Positions 1 through 9,253 of a stretch of 55,558 nt of DNA are shown in pieces. The notes beneath the pieces are model-generated. The model was not told where the DNA came from and made no database searches. It saw only the letters and a program-made list of their open reading frames with translations. The position numbers and the translations under genes are program-made. The DNA comes from Fibrobacteria bacterium (GTDB lineage Bacteria > Fibrobacterota > Fibrobacteria > UBA11236). The DNA is taken from the NCBI GenBank assembly GCA_017881725.1, contig JADGQO010000228.1:1-55558 (forward strand), in the 5' to 3' direction. Every line of letters begins with the position of its first letter. Within the stretch, counting starts at the first letter, position 1.

Positions 1-77
1 ACGCCTGTAGTTCATATCCTGCGATTTTCCACCTCCGGCCCCCAGTGCGGGCGATGGACTTAAAAAACAAACAAAGA

Positions 78-106
78 TTGACCTTGTATCCCAAATGGGG
101 TATATT
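78..106 (+). promoter_or_regulatory. Promoter of the RelB/YafQ module with possible operator
   Basis: TTGACC (78-83) and TATATT (101-106) are separated by 17 bp, a near-ideal sigma-70 promoter. The spacer holds an imperfect inverted repeat (87-102, 12 of 16 positions symmetric) that could be the autoregulatory operator expected for a RelB-type antitoxin. A Shine-Dalgarno AAGGAG follows at 121-126, so this module has a conventional leader. Confidence 0.6.
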
Positions 107-134
107 TATGGCACCTCTCCAAGGAGAACCCGCC

Positions 135-395
135 ATGCCCAAGTCTGCCATGATCAGAGCCCGCACCGATTCCCACTTGAAGGAGAAAGTCGAAGAGATC
201 TTTGACGAGCTGGGGCTCAATGCAACCACGGCCATTAATATTTTTTACAAACAGGTGCTTTTAAGCCACGGCCTACCCTTTGAGGTGCGGGTTCCTAACG
301 CGACCACCCAGAAGGCAATGAAGTCGGCCAAGGCTGGACGAACGGTTAAGGGATTCACGAACGTAGACGCCCTGTTCAAGAGCCTCAAAGCCTGA
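135..395 (+). CDS. RelB/DinJ-family antitoxin
   Basis: An 86-residue protein with the RelB/DinJ layout: an N-terminal ribbon-helix-helix DNA-binding part (about residues 1-45, including the segment IRARTDSHLKEKVEEIFDEL and GLNATTAINIFY) and a basic C-terminal tail that would wrap the toxin. The start at 135 is chosen because AAGGAG lies 8 bp upstream and the family normally begins at this point; a longer frame from 45 lacks a ribosome-binding site. Its stop overlaps the toxin ATG by one base, so the two are translationally coupled. By family knowledge it neutralises the downstream YafQ-like nuclease and represses its own promoter; which RelB subfamily it belongs to is uncertain. Confidence 0.88.
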   Translation: MPKSAMIRARTDSHLKEKVEEIFDELGLNATTAINIFYKQVLLSHGLPFEVRVPNATTQKAMKSAKAGRTVKGFTNVDALFKSLKA

Positions 396-670
396 TGTGG
401 ACGCCGGAGTACACCAAACAATTCAAGAAGGATTACAAGCTCTGTTTAAAACGCGGGCTCCCTGTGCCCGAACTCGAAGCCATCATGAAGCATCTTCTTC
501 TAGGGTTGCCGTTGGCAGAAAAGCACCGGGATCACATTCTGAAGGGGGAGTATAACGGTTTCGGCGAATGTCATATCCGACCCGATTGGCTTTTGATTTA
601 TTTGAAGAGCCCGCCCAGCAAGGTGCTTACATTCGTCCGCACCGGAACTCATGGCGATTTATTTGATTGA
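395..670 (+). CDS. YafQ-type mRNA interferase toxin
   Basis: A 91-residue RelE-superfamily toxin. The residues known to matter in E. coli YafQ are all visible in register: H47, H60, D64, W65, R82, H86 and F90 (E. coli H50, H63, D67, W68, R83, H87, F91), so the enzyme should be active. YafQ cleaves mRNA in the ribosomal A site when released from its antitoxin. The ATG overlaps the antitoxin stop. The frame is intact and of normal length. Chromosomal RelB/YafQ pairs are often linked to stress survival or to stabilising a locus; nothing here says which. Confidence 0.9.
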   Translation: MWTPEYTKQFKKDYKLCLKRGLPVPELEAIMKHLLLGLPLAEKHRDHILKGEYNGFGECHIRPDWLLIYLKSPPSKVLTFVRTGTHGDLFD

Positions 671-738
671 TGCGGGGGCGGCCCGGGTAAGGGCATGCCT
701 TCCACCTCTTTGAGATTGCCTTTCGGCCTTCACCCGAC

Positions 739-1740
739 TTACTTCTTGAACAGTACTTCCGCGATTTGCACCGCGTTCAGGGCCGCGCCTTTGCGGATTT
801 GATCGCCGACCACCCAGATGTCCAGGGTTTTGGGCTGCGATAGATCCTTGCGCACGCGGCCGACCAGCACCGGGTCGCGGCCGGAGGCGTCCAGCGGCAT
901 GGGCCAGCGGTTGGCCTTGCGGTCTTCCTGCACTTCCACGCCGGGGGCGTTGCGGAGGATGGCGTAGACTTCTTCGATGTCCGGTTCTTCCTCGAACTCG
1001 ATGTTGAGCGCTTCCGAATGGGCGCGCAATACCGGCACGCGGATGCATGTAGCCGTTACGCGGATCACATCGTCATGGAAAATCTTGCGGGTTTCCTGGA
1101 CCATCTTGATCTCTTCCTCGCAATAGCCGTTGTCCGTCATGGGCGAATTGTGCGGGAAGAGGTTGAAGGCGTACGGATGCGGGATGACCGTGCGGGAGAA
1201 ATCCTGTCCCTTAATGTAGGCGGCGGTTTCCTGGACCAGTTCGTCCATGGCTACGGCTCCGGCGCCGGAGGCGGCCTGATAGGTGGCGGCCACGACACGC
1301 TTGACCTTAAAGCGCTTGTGCAGCGGAAAAAGCGGCAAAGCCATGATGATGGTGGAGCAATTGGGATTGGCGATGATGCCCTTGTGCTTGACGATGTCCT
1401 CGGGATTGATTTCCGGGATCACGAGCGGCACGCCGTCGACCATGCGGTAGTGGGAGGTATTGTCCACGACGACGGCCCCGGCCTTCACTGCCGAGGGCGC
1501 GAATTCCTTGCTGATCTTTCCGCCGGCCGAAGCCAGGACGAGATCGAGGCCCTTGAAGGAGTCATGGGTCAACTCCTGGACCTTGATGCCTTCGTCCTTG
1601 AAGGTGAGCTTTTTGCCGGCCGACCGCGCGGAAGCGAGCAGGCGCAATTCCGAAATTGGGAATTTGCGTTCTGCCAAGATGTCCAGAAGTTCCGTTCCCA
1701 CCGCGCCCGTGGCGCCCATGATCGCGACCTTGATACCCAT
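739..1740 (-). CDS. asd: Aspartate-semialdehyde dehydrogenase
   Basis: A 333-residue enzyme, the normal length for the family. It reduces aspartyl-4-phosphate to aspartate semialdehyde in the cytoplasm, at the branch point to lysine/diaminopimelate, threonine and methionine. Visible motifs are the NADP-binding GATGAVG at residues 9-15, the catalytic cysteine C128 in NPNCST, and the active-site histidine H241 in RAHSE. An AAGGA ribosome-binding site precedes the ATG. The gene diverges from gcvP across 192 bp with an AT-rich centre (about 1829-1870), where both promoters probably lie. No attenuator or lysine riboswitch is evident upstream. Confidence 0.97.
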   Translation of the reverse strand: MGIKVAIMGATGAVGTELLDILAERKFPISELRLLASARSAGKKLTFKDEGIKVQELTHDSFKGLDLVLASAGGKISKEFAPSAVKAGAVVVDNTSHYRMVDGVPLVIPEINPEDIVKHKGIIANPNCSTIIMALPLFPLHKRFKVKRVVAATYQAASGAGAVAMDELVQETAAYIKGQDFSRTVIPHPYAFNLFPHNSPMTDNGYCEEEIKMVQETRKIFHDDVIRVTATCIRVPVLRAHSEALNIEFEEEPDIEEVYAILRNAPGVEVQEDRKANRWPMPLDASGRDPVLVGRVRKDLSQPKTLDIWVVGDQIRKGAALNAVQIAEVLFKK

Positions 1741-1932
1741 GCTTTTTCCTTATAATCCCAGTGAAATTTCCCGTGCATCCGTCGAGCCCAGATACACTGC
1801 GCGTAAGCGCCGCGCAGACGCAAACCATGCTTAAAATTTAGTAAAAATTGTACCTTGTTACCCTTTCAAATTGGAATGCCCAAGGCTGCCGTCCGCGCAT
1901 TCCGCCCATAATTTCCCGACAAAGGTGACCGC

Positions 1933-4884
1933 ATGGAATTGACCCTAGAAAACCAAGGACTTTTCGTTTCCCGCCATATCGGTCCCGACGCCGAACAACA
2001 ACGGGAAATGCTCAAGGCGGTGGGCTCCGCAAGCTTGTCGGAGTTAGCGGCGAAAACCGTGCCTGCGTCCATCCGCCTGGCCGTACCGCTGCAATTGCCC
2101 GCCTTCGAGGTGGAAAGTCGTTTCATGCAGGAAGCGCGCGCCTTGGCGGCGGAGAATAAGATTTTCAAAACACATTTGGGACAAGGTTATTCCGATTGCA
2201 CGCTGCCGGGCGTCATCCAGCGCAATGTGCTGGAGAATCCCGGATGGTACACGGCCTATACGCCGTATCAGGCCGAAATAGCGCAGGGTCGCTTGGAAGC
2301 GCTGATTAATTTCCAGACTCTCGTACTCGATTTGACGGGCATGCAAGTGGCCAACGCCAGCCTGCTCGATGAAGGCACGGCCGCGGCCGAAGCCATGTCC
2401 ATGCTGTACGCCGTGCGCGAGAAACCGGAAGCAAAAATCTTTTTCGCTTCGCAACGCTGCCATCCGCAAACCCTGGACGTGCTTCGCACGCGGGCGGAGC
2501 CGCTGGGCTTCGAATTGCGCATCGGGGACGAGTCGGAGTTCGCCGCCGGCCTGGGTCACTCCGGTGTTACCGGGAAAGACTCGGAGTTTTTCGGCGCCCT
2601 GGTGCAATACCCGGATACTTTCGGCAACGTTTCCGATTACAAGGCGCTGTGCGATCATGCCCATGCCGCCAGAATCAAGGTGGCCGTAGCCGCCGACCCG
2701 CTGGCCCTGGTGTTGCTGGCCTCGCCCGGTTCCTTCGGCGCCGACGCGGTGATTGGTTCGGCCCAGCGCTTCGGCCTTCCCATGGGCTATGGAGGCCCGC
2801 ACGCGGCTTTCTTCGCCACGCTGGACGCGTACAAGCGTTTCATGCCCGGCCGCATCATCGGCGTGTCCGTGGACGCGCACGGCCGCCGCGCCTACCGCAT
2901 GTCCCTGCAAACGCGCGAACAGCATATCCGCCGCGACAAGGCCACGAGCAACATTTGCACCTCGCAGGTGCTTTTGGCCGTGATGGCCGGATTCTACGCC
3001 GTCTACCACGGACCCGATGGCCTCAAGCATATCGCCTCCCGCGTTCACGGCCTGACGCGCGCGCTCGCGAACGGCCTCGCCGCGCTGGGATGCCGCCAGG
3101 AAAACGCGGTATTTTTCGACACTTTGAAAATCGCCGCGCCCGCCGCCGGTGACTCCGCCCCGGGGGTCGGGAAATCCGGTAATGAGGTAACCGATAAGTT
3201 ACGTCGCGAAGCCTTGGCCGCCCGCCGGAATTTCCGCTACCTGGAAAACGGATCCATCGGCATCAGCCTGGACGAAACCTCGACTCCGGAAGACGTCGCC
3301 GCCATCGTCGCGATCTTCGCCGCCGCGCTCGGGAAATCCAAACCCGATGCCCAGGCCGCCGCCGCTTGGGGCAAAGGCTTGAAACTCGATTGGTCCGCGA
3401 GCTTGGTCCGGAAAGGGAACATCCTCACCCACCCCGTCTTCCACGCCCATCGCAGCGAAACGGAAATGCTCCGTTATATCAAAGGGCTGGAGAACAAGGA
3501 TCTGGCGCTCAACACTTCCATGATCGCGCTGGGCTCTTGCACCATGAAGCTCAACGCGACCTCGGAAATGATTCCGCTTACTTGGCCGGAGTTCGGGAAT
3601 ATCCATCCCTTCGTGCCGGAGGATCAGGCCCTGGGCTATCGCCGCCTGTTCCGCGAATTGGAACGCGACCTCGCCGCCATCACCAACCTGCCCGGAGTTT
3701 CCCTGCAGCCCAACGCCGGATCGCAAGGCGAATATACCGGCCTCATGGTGATTCGCGCTTATCACAAGAGCCAAGGCCAGGGCCAGCGCGACGTCTGCCT
3801 CATCCCGTCCTCGGCGCACGGCACCAACCCCGCCAGCGCCGTGATGGCCGGCCTCAAGGTGGTGGTCGTGGCCTGCGACGCCCAGGGTAACATCGACGTT
3901 ACGGACTTGTCCCGCCAGGCCGAAGCCCATCGCGGCAACCTGTTCGGCCTGATGGTGACCTATCCCTCCACGCACGGCGTGTTCGAGGAAGGCATCAAGG
4001 AAATCTGCGCCCTGATCCACGAAAAGGGCGGCCAGGTGTATATGGACGGCGCCAACATGAACGCCCAGGTGGGCCTGTGCAGCCCCGGCTCCGTGGGCGC
4101 GGATGTCTGCCACATCAACTTGCACAAAACCTTCTGCATCCCGCACGGCGGCGGCGGCCCGGGCATGGGCCCCATTTGCGTCGCGGCGCATCTGGCTGCT
4201 TTCCTGCCGGGCCATGCCGTGGTGAAAACCGGCGGCGCGCAGGCCATCCCGGCCGTGTCCGCCGCGCCTTGGGGCAGCGCCAGCATCCTGACCATTTCCT
4301 GGGCCTACATCCGCATGATGGGCGGAGCCAATCTGCGCTACGCCACCGAGGTGGCCATCCTCAACGCCAATTACATGAAGGCCCGCCTGGAATCGCATTA
4401 TCCCGTCCTCTACGTGGGCAAGCAGGGCACGGTGGCGCATGAAATGATCTTGGATTGCCGACGCTTTAAAATCGCCGCCGGCGTCGAAGTGGAAGACATC
4501 GCCAAGCGCCTGATGGATTACGGTTTCCACGCCCCGACGGTTTCCTTTCCCGTGGCCGGGACCTTGATGATCGAACCCACGGAAAGCGAATCGAAGCCGG
4601 AATTGGATCGCTTCTGCGACGCCCTCATCGCCATCCGCAAGGAAATCGACGCGGTGGAACAGGGCCGGGCCGATCGTTTGGATAACGTGTTGAAGAACGC
4701 CCCGCATACCGCCGAACATGCGTTAGCGGCTGACTGGAAGCATCCCTATTCGCGTGAGGAAGCCGTCTATCCGTTGGCCTGGGTGCGGTCGAACAAGTTC
4801 TGGCCCGCCGTGGGGCGCATCAACGCCGCCTTCGGGGACAAGAACCTGGTCTGCTCCTGCCCGCCTATTGAGGACTACGCGTAG
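1933..4884 (+). CDS. gcvP: Glycine dehydrogenase (decarboxylating), P-protein
   Basis: A 983-residue protein carrying both halves of the P-protein in one chain, as in proteobacteria and plants and unlike the split gcvPA/gcvPB form. It decarboxylates glycine with pyridoxal phosphate and passes the aminomethyl group to the lipoyl arm of GcvH. The PLP lysine is K732 in NLHKTF, followed by a Gly-rich loop HGGGGPG. A spacer around residues 395-425 looks like a lineage-specific insert and contains one GTAAC-N6-GTTAC word; another lies at 3887. The expected partner gcvH is about 9 kb away on the other strand, and gcvT is not in this window. The start has AAAGGTGA upstream. A run of nine G follows the stop (4890-4898). 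Confidence 0.97.
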   Translation: MELTLENQGLFVSRHIGPDAEQQREMLKAVGSASLSELAAKTVPASIRLAVPLQLPAFEVESRFMQEARALAAENKIFKTHLGQGYSDCTLPGVIQRNVLENPGWYTAYTPYQAEIAQGRLEALINFQTLVLDLTGMQVANASLLDEGTAAAEAMSMLYAVREKPEAKIFFASQRCHPQTLDVLRTRAEPLGFELRIGDESEFAAGLGHSGVTGKDSEFFGALVQYPDTFGNVSDYKALCDHAHAARIKVAVAADPLALVLLASPGSFGADAVIGSAQRFGLPMGYGGPHAAFFATLDAYKRFMPGRIIGVSVDAHGRRAYRMSLQTREQHIRRDKATSNICTSQVLLAVMAGFYAVYHGPDGLKHIASRVHGLTRALANGLAALGCRQENAVFFDTLKIAAPAAGDSAPGVGKSGNEVTDKLRREALAARRNFRYLENGSIGISLDETSTPEDVAAIVAIFAAALGKSKPDAQAAAAWGKGLKLDWSASLVRKGNILTHPVFHAHRSETEMLRYIKGLENKDLALNTSMIALGSCTMKLNATSEMIPLTWPEFGNIHPFVPEDQALGYRRLFRELERDLAAITNLPGVSLQPNAGSQGEYTGLMVIRAYHKSQGQGQRDVCLIPSSAHGTNPASAVMAGLKVVVVACDAQGNIDVTDLSRQAEAHRGNLFGLMVTYPSTHGVFEEGIKEICALIHEKGGQVYMDGANMNAQVGLCSPGSVGADVCHINLHKTFCIPHGGGGPGMGPICVAAHLAAFLPGHAVVKTGGAQAIPAVSAAPWGSASILTISWAYIRMMGGANLRYATEVAILNANYMKARLESHYPVLYVGKQGTVAHEMILDCRRFKIAAGVEVEDIAKRLMDYGFHAPTVSFPVAGTLMIEPTESESKPELDRFCDALIAIRKEIDAVEQGRADRLDNVLKNAPHTAEHALAADWKHPYSREEAVYPLAWVRSNKFWPAVGRINAAFGDKNLVCSCPPIEDYA
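3187..3202. repeat. GTAAC-N6-GTTAC palindrome, site 1
   Basis: Exact match, inside gcvP in the non-conserved spacer of the protein. Confidence 0.7.
3887..3902. repeat. GTAAC-N6-GTTAC palindrome, site 2
   Basis: Exact match inside gcvP, preceded by CAGG. It encodes part of the sequence GNIDVT. Confidence 0.7.
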
Positions 4885-4951
4885 GCGGTGGGGGGGGGTA
4901 ACTTCCAGGGTACCTCGCGCCTCCGGAGTACCCGGGCCGCCCGCGGGGGGA

Positions 4952-5033
4952 TCGAGTCGTCCAGGGGCCGCGTCCGCCAGGGATCGATTACCGGGGCCGC
5001 AGGGGCCGCGTCGATCCGCGCTGCCATCCAATT
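4952..5033 (+). repeat. Dispersed GC-rich repeat, copy A
   Basis: This copy lies between gcvP and the first lipoprotein gene. It carries the family's 5' block (CGAGTCnnCCAGGGG type) and the 3' block ending CGCGTCGATCCGCGC. The copies at 7313, 13497, 15178 (reverse) and 54124 share the 3' block. A GTAAC near-match (one mismatch) sits just upstream at 4898-4913. Confidence 0.6.
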
Positions 5034-5116
5034 CCAGGTAATCGTCGCAGCACCGAATTCCGTCCAGCTCTTACGGCTCGGGCACCGGCGCGTTTTCGCG
5101 GAGGGGTTGTTTTCGA

Positions 5117-6739
5117 TTAAGGTCCTTGCAGGTATCGCCCGAAAACCGCCGTATCGATCACGACGCCGTTGTAACGGAATAGGGTCAGTGCCTCTTTATT
5201 ATGCGTGTAGTAATTCGTGTAGGCATAAGCGGCCAGTCCGAAACGGGAGGAGATGCGATAGGTACCGAACCCCGACATATCGAAACTATCCGGCACAAGG
5301 CAGGAATCCTGCGCATCTCCGGAAAACTGCAAGGATGCGGGCAGGGTTGAACAGGCAGGGGGGATATTCGCGCTTAAAGTGTTTGGAAAAGTATCTCCGG
5401 GCGCTCGCTGGGTATTGAAAGGAAAAGGCCACAAAACCCCTTCGAGGCTATTGATGTAGCGGATCCAACTAGGCGGCCGCGAAAGCAATTGGTACGCGCC
5501 GGCTTGCCGATCCAATAAATAAAAAGAGGCCCCCCGCTTCACGCCGACGAAATGAACCACTTTTTCGGAATCCTGTTCAATACTGTCTACTGTATTCCCG
5601 CCAGCATAAGGATAAGGATGAGACCATATTCTGGTTTTCGTTTGGGTGTATTCCTCCATGGAAAAAACCTGGCAGGCTCCGGTTCTCGAAGTCGCGTCCA
5701 CCTTAAAACGCATGAATCCTTGGGTTTCCGCGCCGCCGGAACCTTGCATCCAACTGACGATTGGGCTGCTGCCGCTTTCCTCAACAAGGTATTCCCAAGT
5801 CGTTCCGAAGCTTAAATCATAAGCGGCGCCCAGGCGGTTATCCAGCGTGTCGGGGCTGAAGGAAGCCGCGTCCGTACAAAACCCCGGCGGCAGGGAGTCG
5901 CGCAAGCCCGTCAAGGACGCTCCCAGTAGGGAACTATCGTGCGGCTTTATGGGACGAGCCCAATCCGCCCATAAACTGTCGTCGTAAATCTTTCCGTCCT
6001 TGGCCACCAAGGCGAGCGTGGTGATTTGCGAATCGGAGCCCGGCGAAACATCGACGGCTTGGAAAGATGCCATCCCGACGCCCGTAACGTATTTGGCTTG
6101 CGTCGAGCCGACATTGATCGAATAACTTTTTTCCGGAGCAAACCGACCCACCTCCGCCTGGACACCCGTTTTTCGCACCCGGTGATACAGCCATTCGTCG
6201 CCGATTCGCGCTGCGCGCCAAAACCCCGCGGGGTCCAGTACCAGAAACCCCCCGCGCCTTTCCAAGTACAATACCGTCGCCGAATCCCTGCGTGAGGTAT
6301 CCACGGCGTCCTCCCCTTCCTGGGATTTTCCGTCCAGGTTGTAACGCACGCGGCTGCGGACGGGATGCGCGACGATCGACACGGTAATCAGGTTTCCGAC
6401 CGCATGCTTTTCGACTTTAACGACGCGTTGTGACAAACGGGAGATGCGCTCCATCAGTTGTATCGAAGTCGTGTCTTTTCCATAGCGTTCCGAACGGTAA
6501 TACTCCAATTTGGCGCCCGCCGCGACGGGCGCGAAATCCCCGGCCAATCCGGAGTCGCCTGCGCCGGAGTCATAGGGCGCCAACCACAGGTCCAATAAAT
6601 TTTTCGGAATCCGGCTGACGGACCCGGTATCGGAAAGGACATTGGGTGGTGTTGATCCGCTGGGACCGGTCGGCCCTAGATCACAAGCGGCGATCCAAAG
6701 GAACGACCCGAGTAAAAGGAATTGAAAAACGAGCCTCAT
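5117..6739 (-). CDS. Paralogous lipoprotein 1 (two-domain, unknown function)
   Basis: A 540-residue predicted lipoprotein: a short charged start, a hydrophobic stretch and a lipobox ending IAAC, then a flexible Gly/Ser/Pro linker. The mature part appears to contain two similar beta-rich halves, each starting near a G-x-x-W/L-E-Y motif (LEYYRSE, then TWEYLVEE), and ends with a short YNGVVID...RYLQ signature. It is closely related to the genes at 9254 and 11499 and more distantly to 7499. The second of two adjacent ATGs is chosen because GGAGG lies 6 nt upstream; sister genes begin at the equivalent point. The N-terminal half is much better conserved among paralogs than the C-terminal half. I do not recognise the family and assign no function. 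Confidence 0.8.
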   Translation of the reverse strand: MRLVFQFLLLGSFLWIAACDLGPTGPSGSTPPNVLSDTGSVSRIPKNLLDLWLAPYDSGAGDSGLAGDFAPVAAGAKLEYYRSERYGKDTTSIQLMERISRLSQRVVKVEKHAVGNLITVSIVAHPVRSRVRYNLDGKSQEGEDAVDTSRRDSATVLYLERRGGFLVLDPAGFWRAARIGDEWLYHRVRKTGVQAEVGRFAPEKSYSINVGSTQAKYVTGVGMASFQAVDVSPGSDSQITTLALVAKDGKIYDDSLWADWARPIKPHDSSLLGASLTGLRDSLPPGFCTDAASFSPDTLDNRLGAAYDLSFGTTWEYLVEESGSSPIVSWMQGSGGAETQGFMRFKVDATSRTGACQVFSMEEYTQTKTRIWSHPYPYAGGNTVDSIEQDSEKVVHFVGVKRGASFYLLDRQAGAYQLLSRPPSWIRYINSLEGVLWPFPFNTQRAPGDTFPNTLSANIPPACSTLPASLQFSGDAQDSCLVPDSFDMSGFGTYRISSRFGLAAYAYTNYYTHNKEALTLFRYNGVVIDTAVFGRYLQGP

Positions 6740-7312
6740 CATGACCCTCCAAATACCAACCGGTTTCGCCCGAGGCCAATAAAAGCAATTAACGGGCCGA
6801 ACCGAAGGCGAAACAAACCCCAATAAAATGCGGGGTTCACAACCACTTGCCCACGGTTGGAAGGGATTCTATCGGACACAGGTAGCAACTTTTGACCGCT
6901 CCGCTAGTCGCGGATGTTTTGGTCAGGAAAAGGTTTGGAAGCGATGCTTAACGCCCCTGATTCGCAAGGATGCATTCACGCGGCTCCGGTTTTTTCCAAA
7001 TCAACCAAGTGCATGTCCAGCGCCTGGACGGACATGCGGATTTCCACCAAGGAAATGCCCAATGAAATCAGCATGCACAGGATGCTGGCTCCGAACACCG
7101 CCTCGCCCACGCGATAATAACCCCGGAACAAAACGAACATGCAGCCCGTGCAAAGCAACAGCGACAACACGCCGAAGGATTGCATGTCGCGGATGAGACG
7201 GATGCGTCGGCGCAGGTTTTCGATTTCCTTGAGCAAAAGGGGCTTGGGCGATTCCGAATGGGATTTATGCAATTGCCGGATGACCGAGGCGAGGCTTTTC
7301 ACATCGGCAAGG

Positions 7313-7399
7313 GGTCGAGTCCGCCAAGGGCGGAATACCGCGACAAGCCTACCGAAGCGTAGCTTCGGTAGGCACCAGGGCTCGCGTCGATCCGCGCAC
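7313..7399 (+). repeat. Dispersed GC-rich repeat, copy B
   Basis: It shares the 5' block (CGAGTCCGCCAAGGGC) and the 3' block (CGCGTCGATCCGCGC) with copies A and C but is interrupted in the middle by a perfect hairpin at 7346-7372. Inserted at the 5' end of the DUF2721 frame. Confidence 0.65.
7346..7372. repeat. Perfect 12-bp stem hairpin inside repeat copy B
   Basis: GCCTACCGAAGC and its exact reverse complement are separated by GTA. No T-tract follows, so it is not an obvious intrinsic terminator. It is absent from the other copies of the repeat. Confidence 0.7.
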
Positions 7400-7469
7400 C
7401 TACTTATCCTGGCGTGAATGATAACGTCGGGCACCGAGATATATCGAAGGAGAGACGACGGCATCCGGA

Positions 7470-7485
7470 GTAACGCAGCGGTTAC
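7470..7485. repeat. GTAAC-N6-GTTAC palindrome, site 3
   Basis: Exact match in the 34-bp gap between the DUF2721 frame and the end of lipoprotein 2. Confidence 0.7.
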
Positions 7486-7498
7486 GGAAATTCACGGG

Positions 7499-9145
7499 TT
7501 ACTTCGAGATTTCCAGGAACCGCTGGAATACGGAGTCGTCGACTACGACGCCGTTGAAACGGAACAGCTCCAGCTTATAATTGTAAGTCGCGTACGGGGC
7601 AAAAGTATTGTCGTTGATATAGGCGGAGACCATTCCCAGGCCTTGGGCGAACTTATAACCCACCGTCGTTCTCCAGGAGCCCGCGTCCGCGCTGTCCAAG
7701 GAATATACGACTCGCCCATTCAGTAAGGACGGATTGGGGGAGGACATCCTGCGGACCAAGGGGGCGGTCCGTGAGGAGTCCGTCTGGCCGGGGTTTAATT
7801 GAATAGTTCCGGACACAAATGGCCAGGGTGTGGATTCCATCCGGATGTACCCGGTCTGCGGAATATGGATGGCTACGCTATCCTCATACCCTTTCCATTG
7901 GTAAAATTCGTTTCCGCGCCGGATCCCGACGGCCTGGTATTTATTCACCACCGAATCGCTTGGCGTGACCGTTTGGGTTGGGGGGTAGGATGAGTAGGAG
8001 GTATCCCGAGTGAGAAGATCCGCTTCCGACAGGGAAAAGATGAGGCAACTTCCCGCTTGGAAGGTGGAATCGATTCGGAAGCGGGTCAGGGCGCGGCCGC
8101 TGGATGAGCTTGAGGCGTACCATGCGCTATGTGAAGCTGTGGATGATGTCAGCAAATAATCCCAAGTATTGCCGTTGCGCAAGTCGGAGAATCCGCTCAA
8201 GTCCTGGGCGCCGACTGGATTTGGCGGGAGATTGGCGGCGGAACAAAAATCCGACGGAAGGGTGGCGGCGATCGTCGACAGCGTCGGATTCATCATGGCC
8301 GGGTCCCGGGGTTGCAAGGGGCGCGTAAGGTCCTGGGCGAGGGAATCGTTCAGGATTCTGCCGTTCATGATCGCGAGTATCCAATGGTAACGAAGAGTCT
8401 TGGAGATGGGTGGTGGAATGGAGGCGAGGGAATCGCGCCGCCAAAGCCCCAATCCGGCGACATAAATATTATAGCCGTCGATGATTTCCAGGTGCGCGGG
8501 AGCGGGGCAGTCCGGACAACCGGTCACTTGGCTCGCAGGCTTACGGTGGTAAACGAACCAGAAACCGTCCGTCGCCGGAATCCAGCTGCCGGAATCGTCT
8601 TGCCGGTAAAAAAAATCGCGCCATTCCAGCTGCACCTGCGTTACCGTACGCGTCGTAGTGTCCCGTGGCGGATCATCCCAGCGCCATTGCTTTCCCAAAA
8701 CCGTTTTCACGCGGTCGCTGCGAATGGCCTTGCGCTCCACCGTGAAGGTGACGAGGCGCACCGTGTCCTTGGTTTGGATGCGCCGGATTCGCACCGTAAC
8801 CTGGCTGATACCGTATTCCAGACTGTCCGGATAAGGCGCGAAGCCGTTCTCTTCCGGAGAAATGATTTCATGGTAAATCCAGACGTTGCCCTCCGCAATC
8901 GGCGCGAAATCGCCGACCCAGCCGGAGTCGGAATATTTCGGTGGAATCCACCTATCCAATCCGCGCAAGGAGGGGAATCCGGCGGTATCGGTTTTGGCGC
9001 TGTCCGATTTATGGGTGGTATCCGCTTTGGCCAAGGTATCCACCGGATTCAGAGGGGCGGGCGGACCTACCGTGGTTTGCTCACAGGCCAGCAACCAGAG
9101 CGCTGCGGCCAATGCCGTGATTCGGAAAGTCGTCCCAAGGTGCAT
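7499..9145 (-). CDS. Paralogous lipoprotein 2 (divergent member)
   Basis: A 548-residue lipoprotein with a signal peptide ending in the lipobox WLLAC, then a Pro/Thr/Asp/Lys linker. It has the same two-half plan as its neighbours: a GDFAPIAEGNVWIYHE block early, a GNTWDYLLTSS block after the middle, and the family ending FNGVVVDDSVFQRFL. It is the most distant of the four, with different spacing and no copy of the VMTR start context. The ATG at 9145 has an AAAGAG-like sequence upstream. Cellular location is presumably the periplasmic face of the inner or outer membrane. Function unknown. Confidence 0.78.
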   Translation of the reverse strand: MHLGTTFRITALAAALWLLACEQTTVGPPAPLNPVDTLAKADTTHKSDSAKTDTAGFPSLRGLDRWIPPKYSDSGWVGDFAPIAEGNVWIYHEIISPEENGFAPYPDSLEYGISQVTVRIRRIQTKDTVRLVTFTVERKAIRSDRVKTVLGKQWRWDDPPRDTTTRTVTQVQLEWRDFFYRQDDSGSWIPATDGFWFVYHRKPASQVTGCPDCPAPAHLEIIDGYNIYVAGLGLWRRDSLASIPPPISKTLRYHWILAIMNGRILNDSLAQDLTRPLQPRDPAMMNPTLSTIAATLPSDFCSAANLPPNPVGAQDLSGFSDLRNGNTWDYLLTSSTASHSAWYASSSSSGRALTRFRIDSTFQAGSCLIFSLSEADLLTRDTSYSSYPPTQTVTPSDSVVNKYQAVGIRRGNEFYQWKGYEDSVAIHIPQTGYIRMESTPWPFVSGTIQLNPGQTDSSRTAPLVRRMSSPNPSLLNGRVVYSLDSADAGSWRTTVGYKFAQGLGMVSAYINDNTFAPYATYNYKLELFRFNGVVVDDSVFQRFLEISK

Positions 9146-9253
9146 GGAGAACTCTTTTCGTTTGGGTTCGCGCTTCTAGCCAATATACACAGGGGAAAGC
9201 ATGCATACGCCCCGGGTTTTCCAGTCAAGATTTAAGAGAAACCGTGACACGGT

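Larger units (their letters stand above)
6976..7464 (-). pseudogene. DUF2721-like membrane protein with replaced N-terminus
   Basis: From about residue 58 onward the frame matches the DUF2721 pattern: SLASVIRQLH, an LRRRIRLIRDMQSF segment, two hydrophobic helices, and a closing VEIRMSVQALDMHLVDLEK. The N-terminal transmembrane helix expected for the family is missing. The first 55 or so residues are instead read through a dispersed repeat (7313-7399) and do not resemble a protein domain. I therefore call it a disrupted gene, although the frame is open and could yield a shortened product. A second, shorter copy lies at 11106-11336, which suggests the locus was duplicated with its lipoprotein neighbour. 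Confidence 0.6.

Noticed and set aside
1741..1932. Possible glycine riboswitch upstream of gcvP
   Set aside because: No tandem aptamer-like conserved blocks or terminator/anti-terminator arrangement could be seen in the 192 bp; it looks like an ordinary divergent promoter region.
3199..4719. Long antisense open frame within gcvP (506 codons)
   Set aside because: Rich in His/Gly/Ala/Gln as expected for the complement of GC-rich coding DNA, with no domain and no ribosome site.
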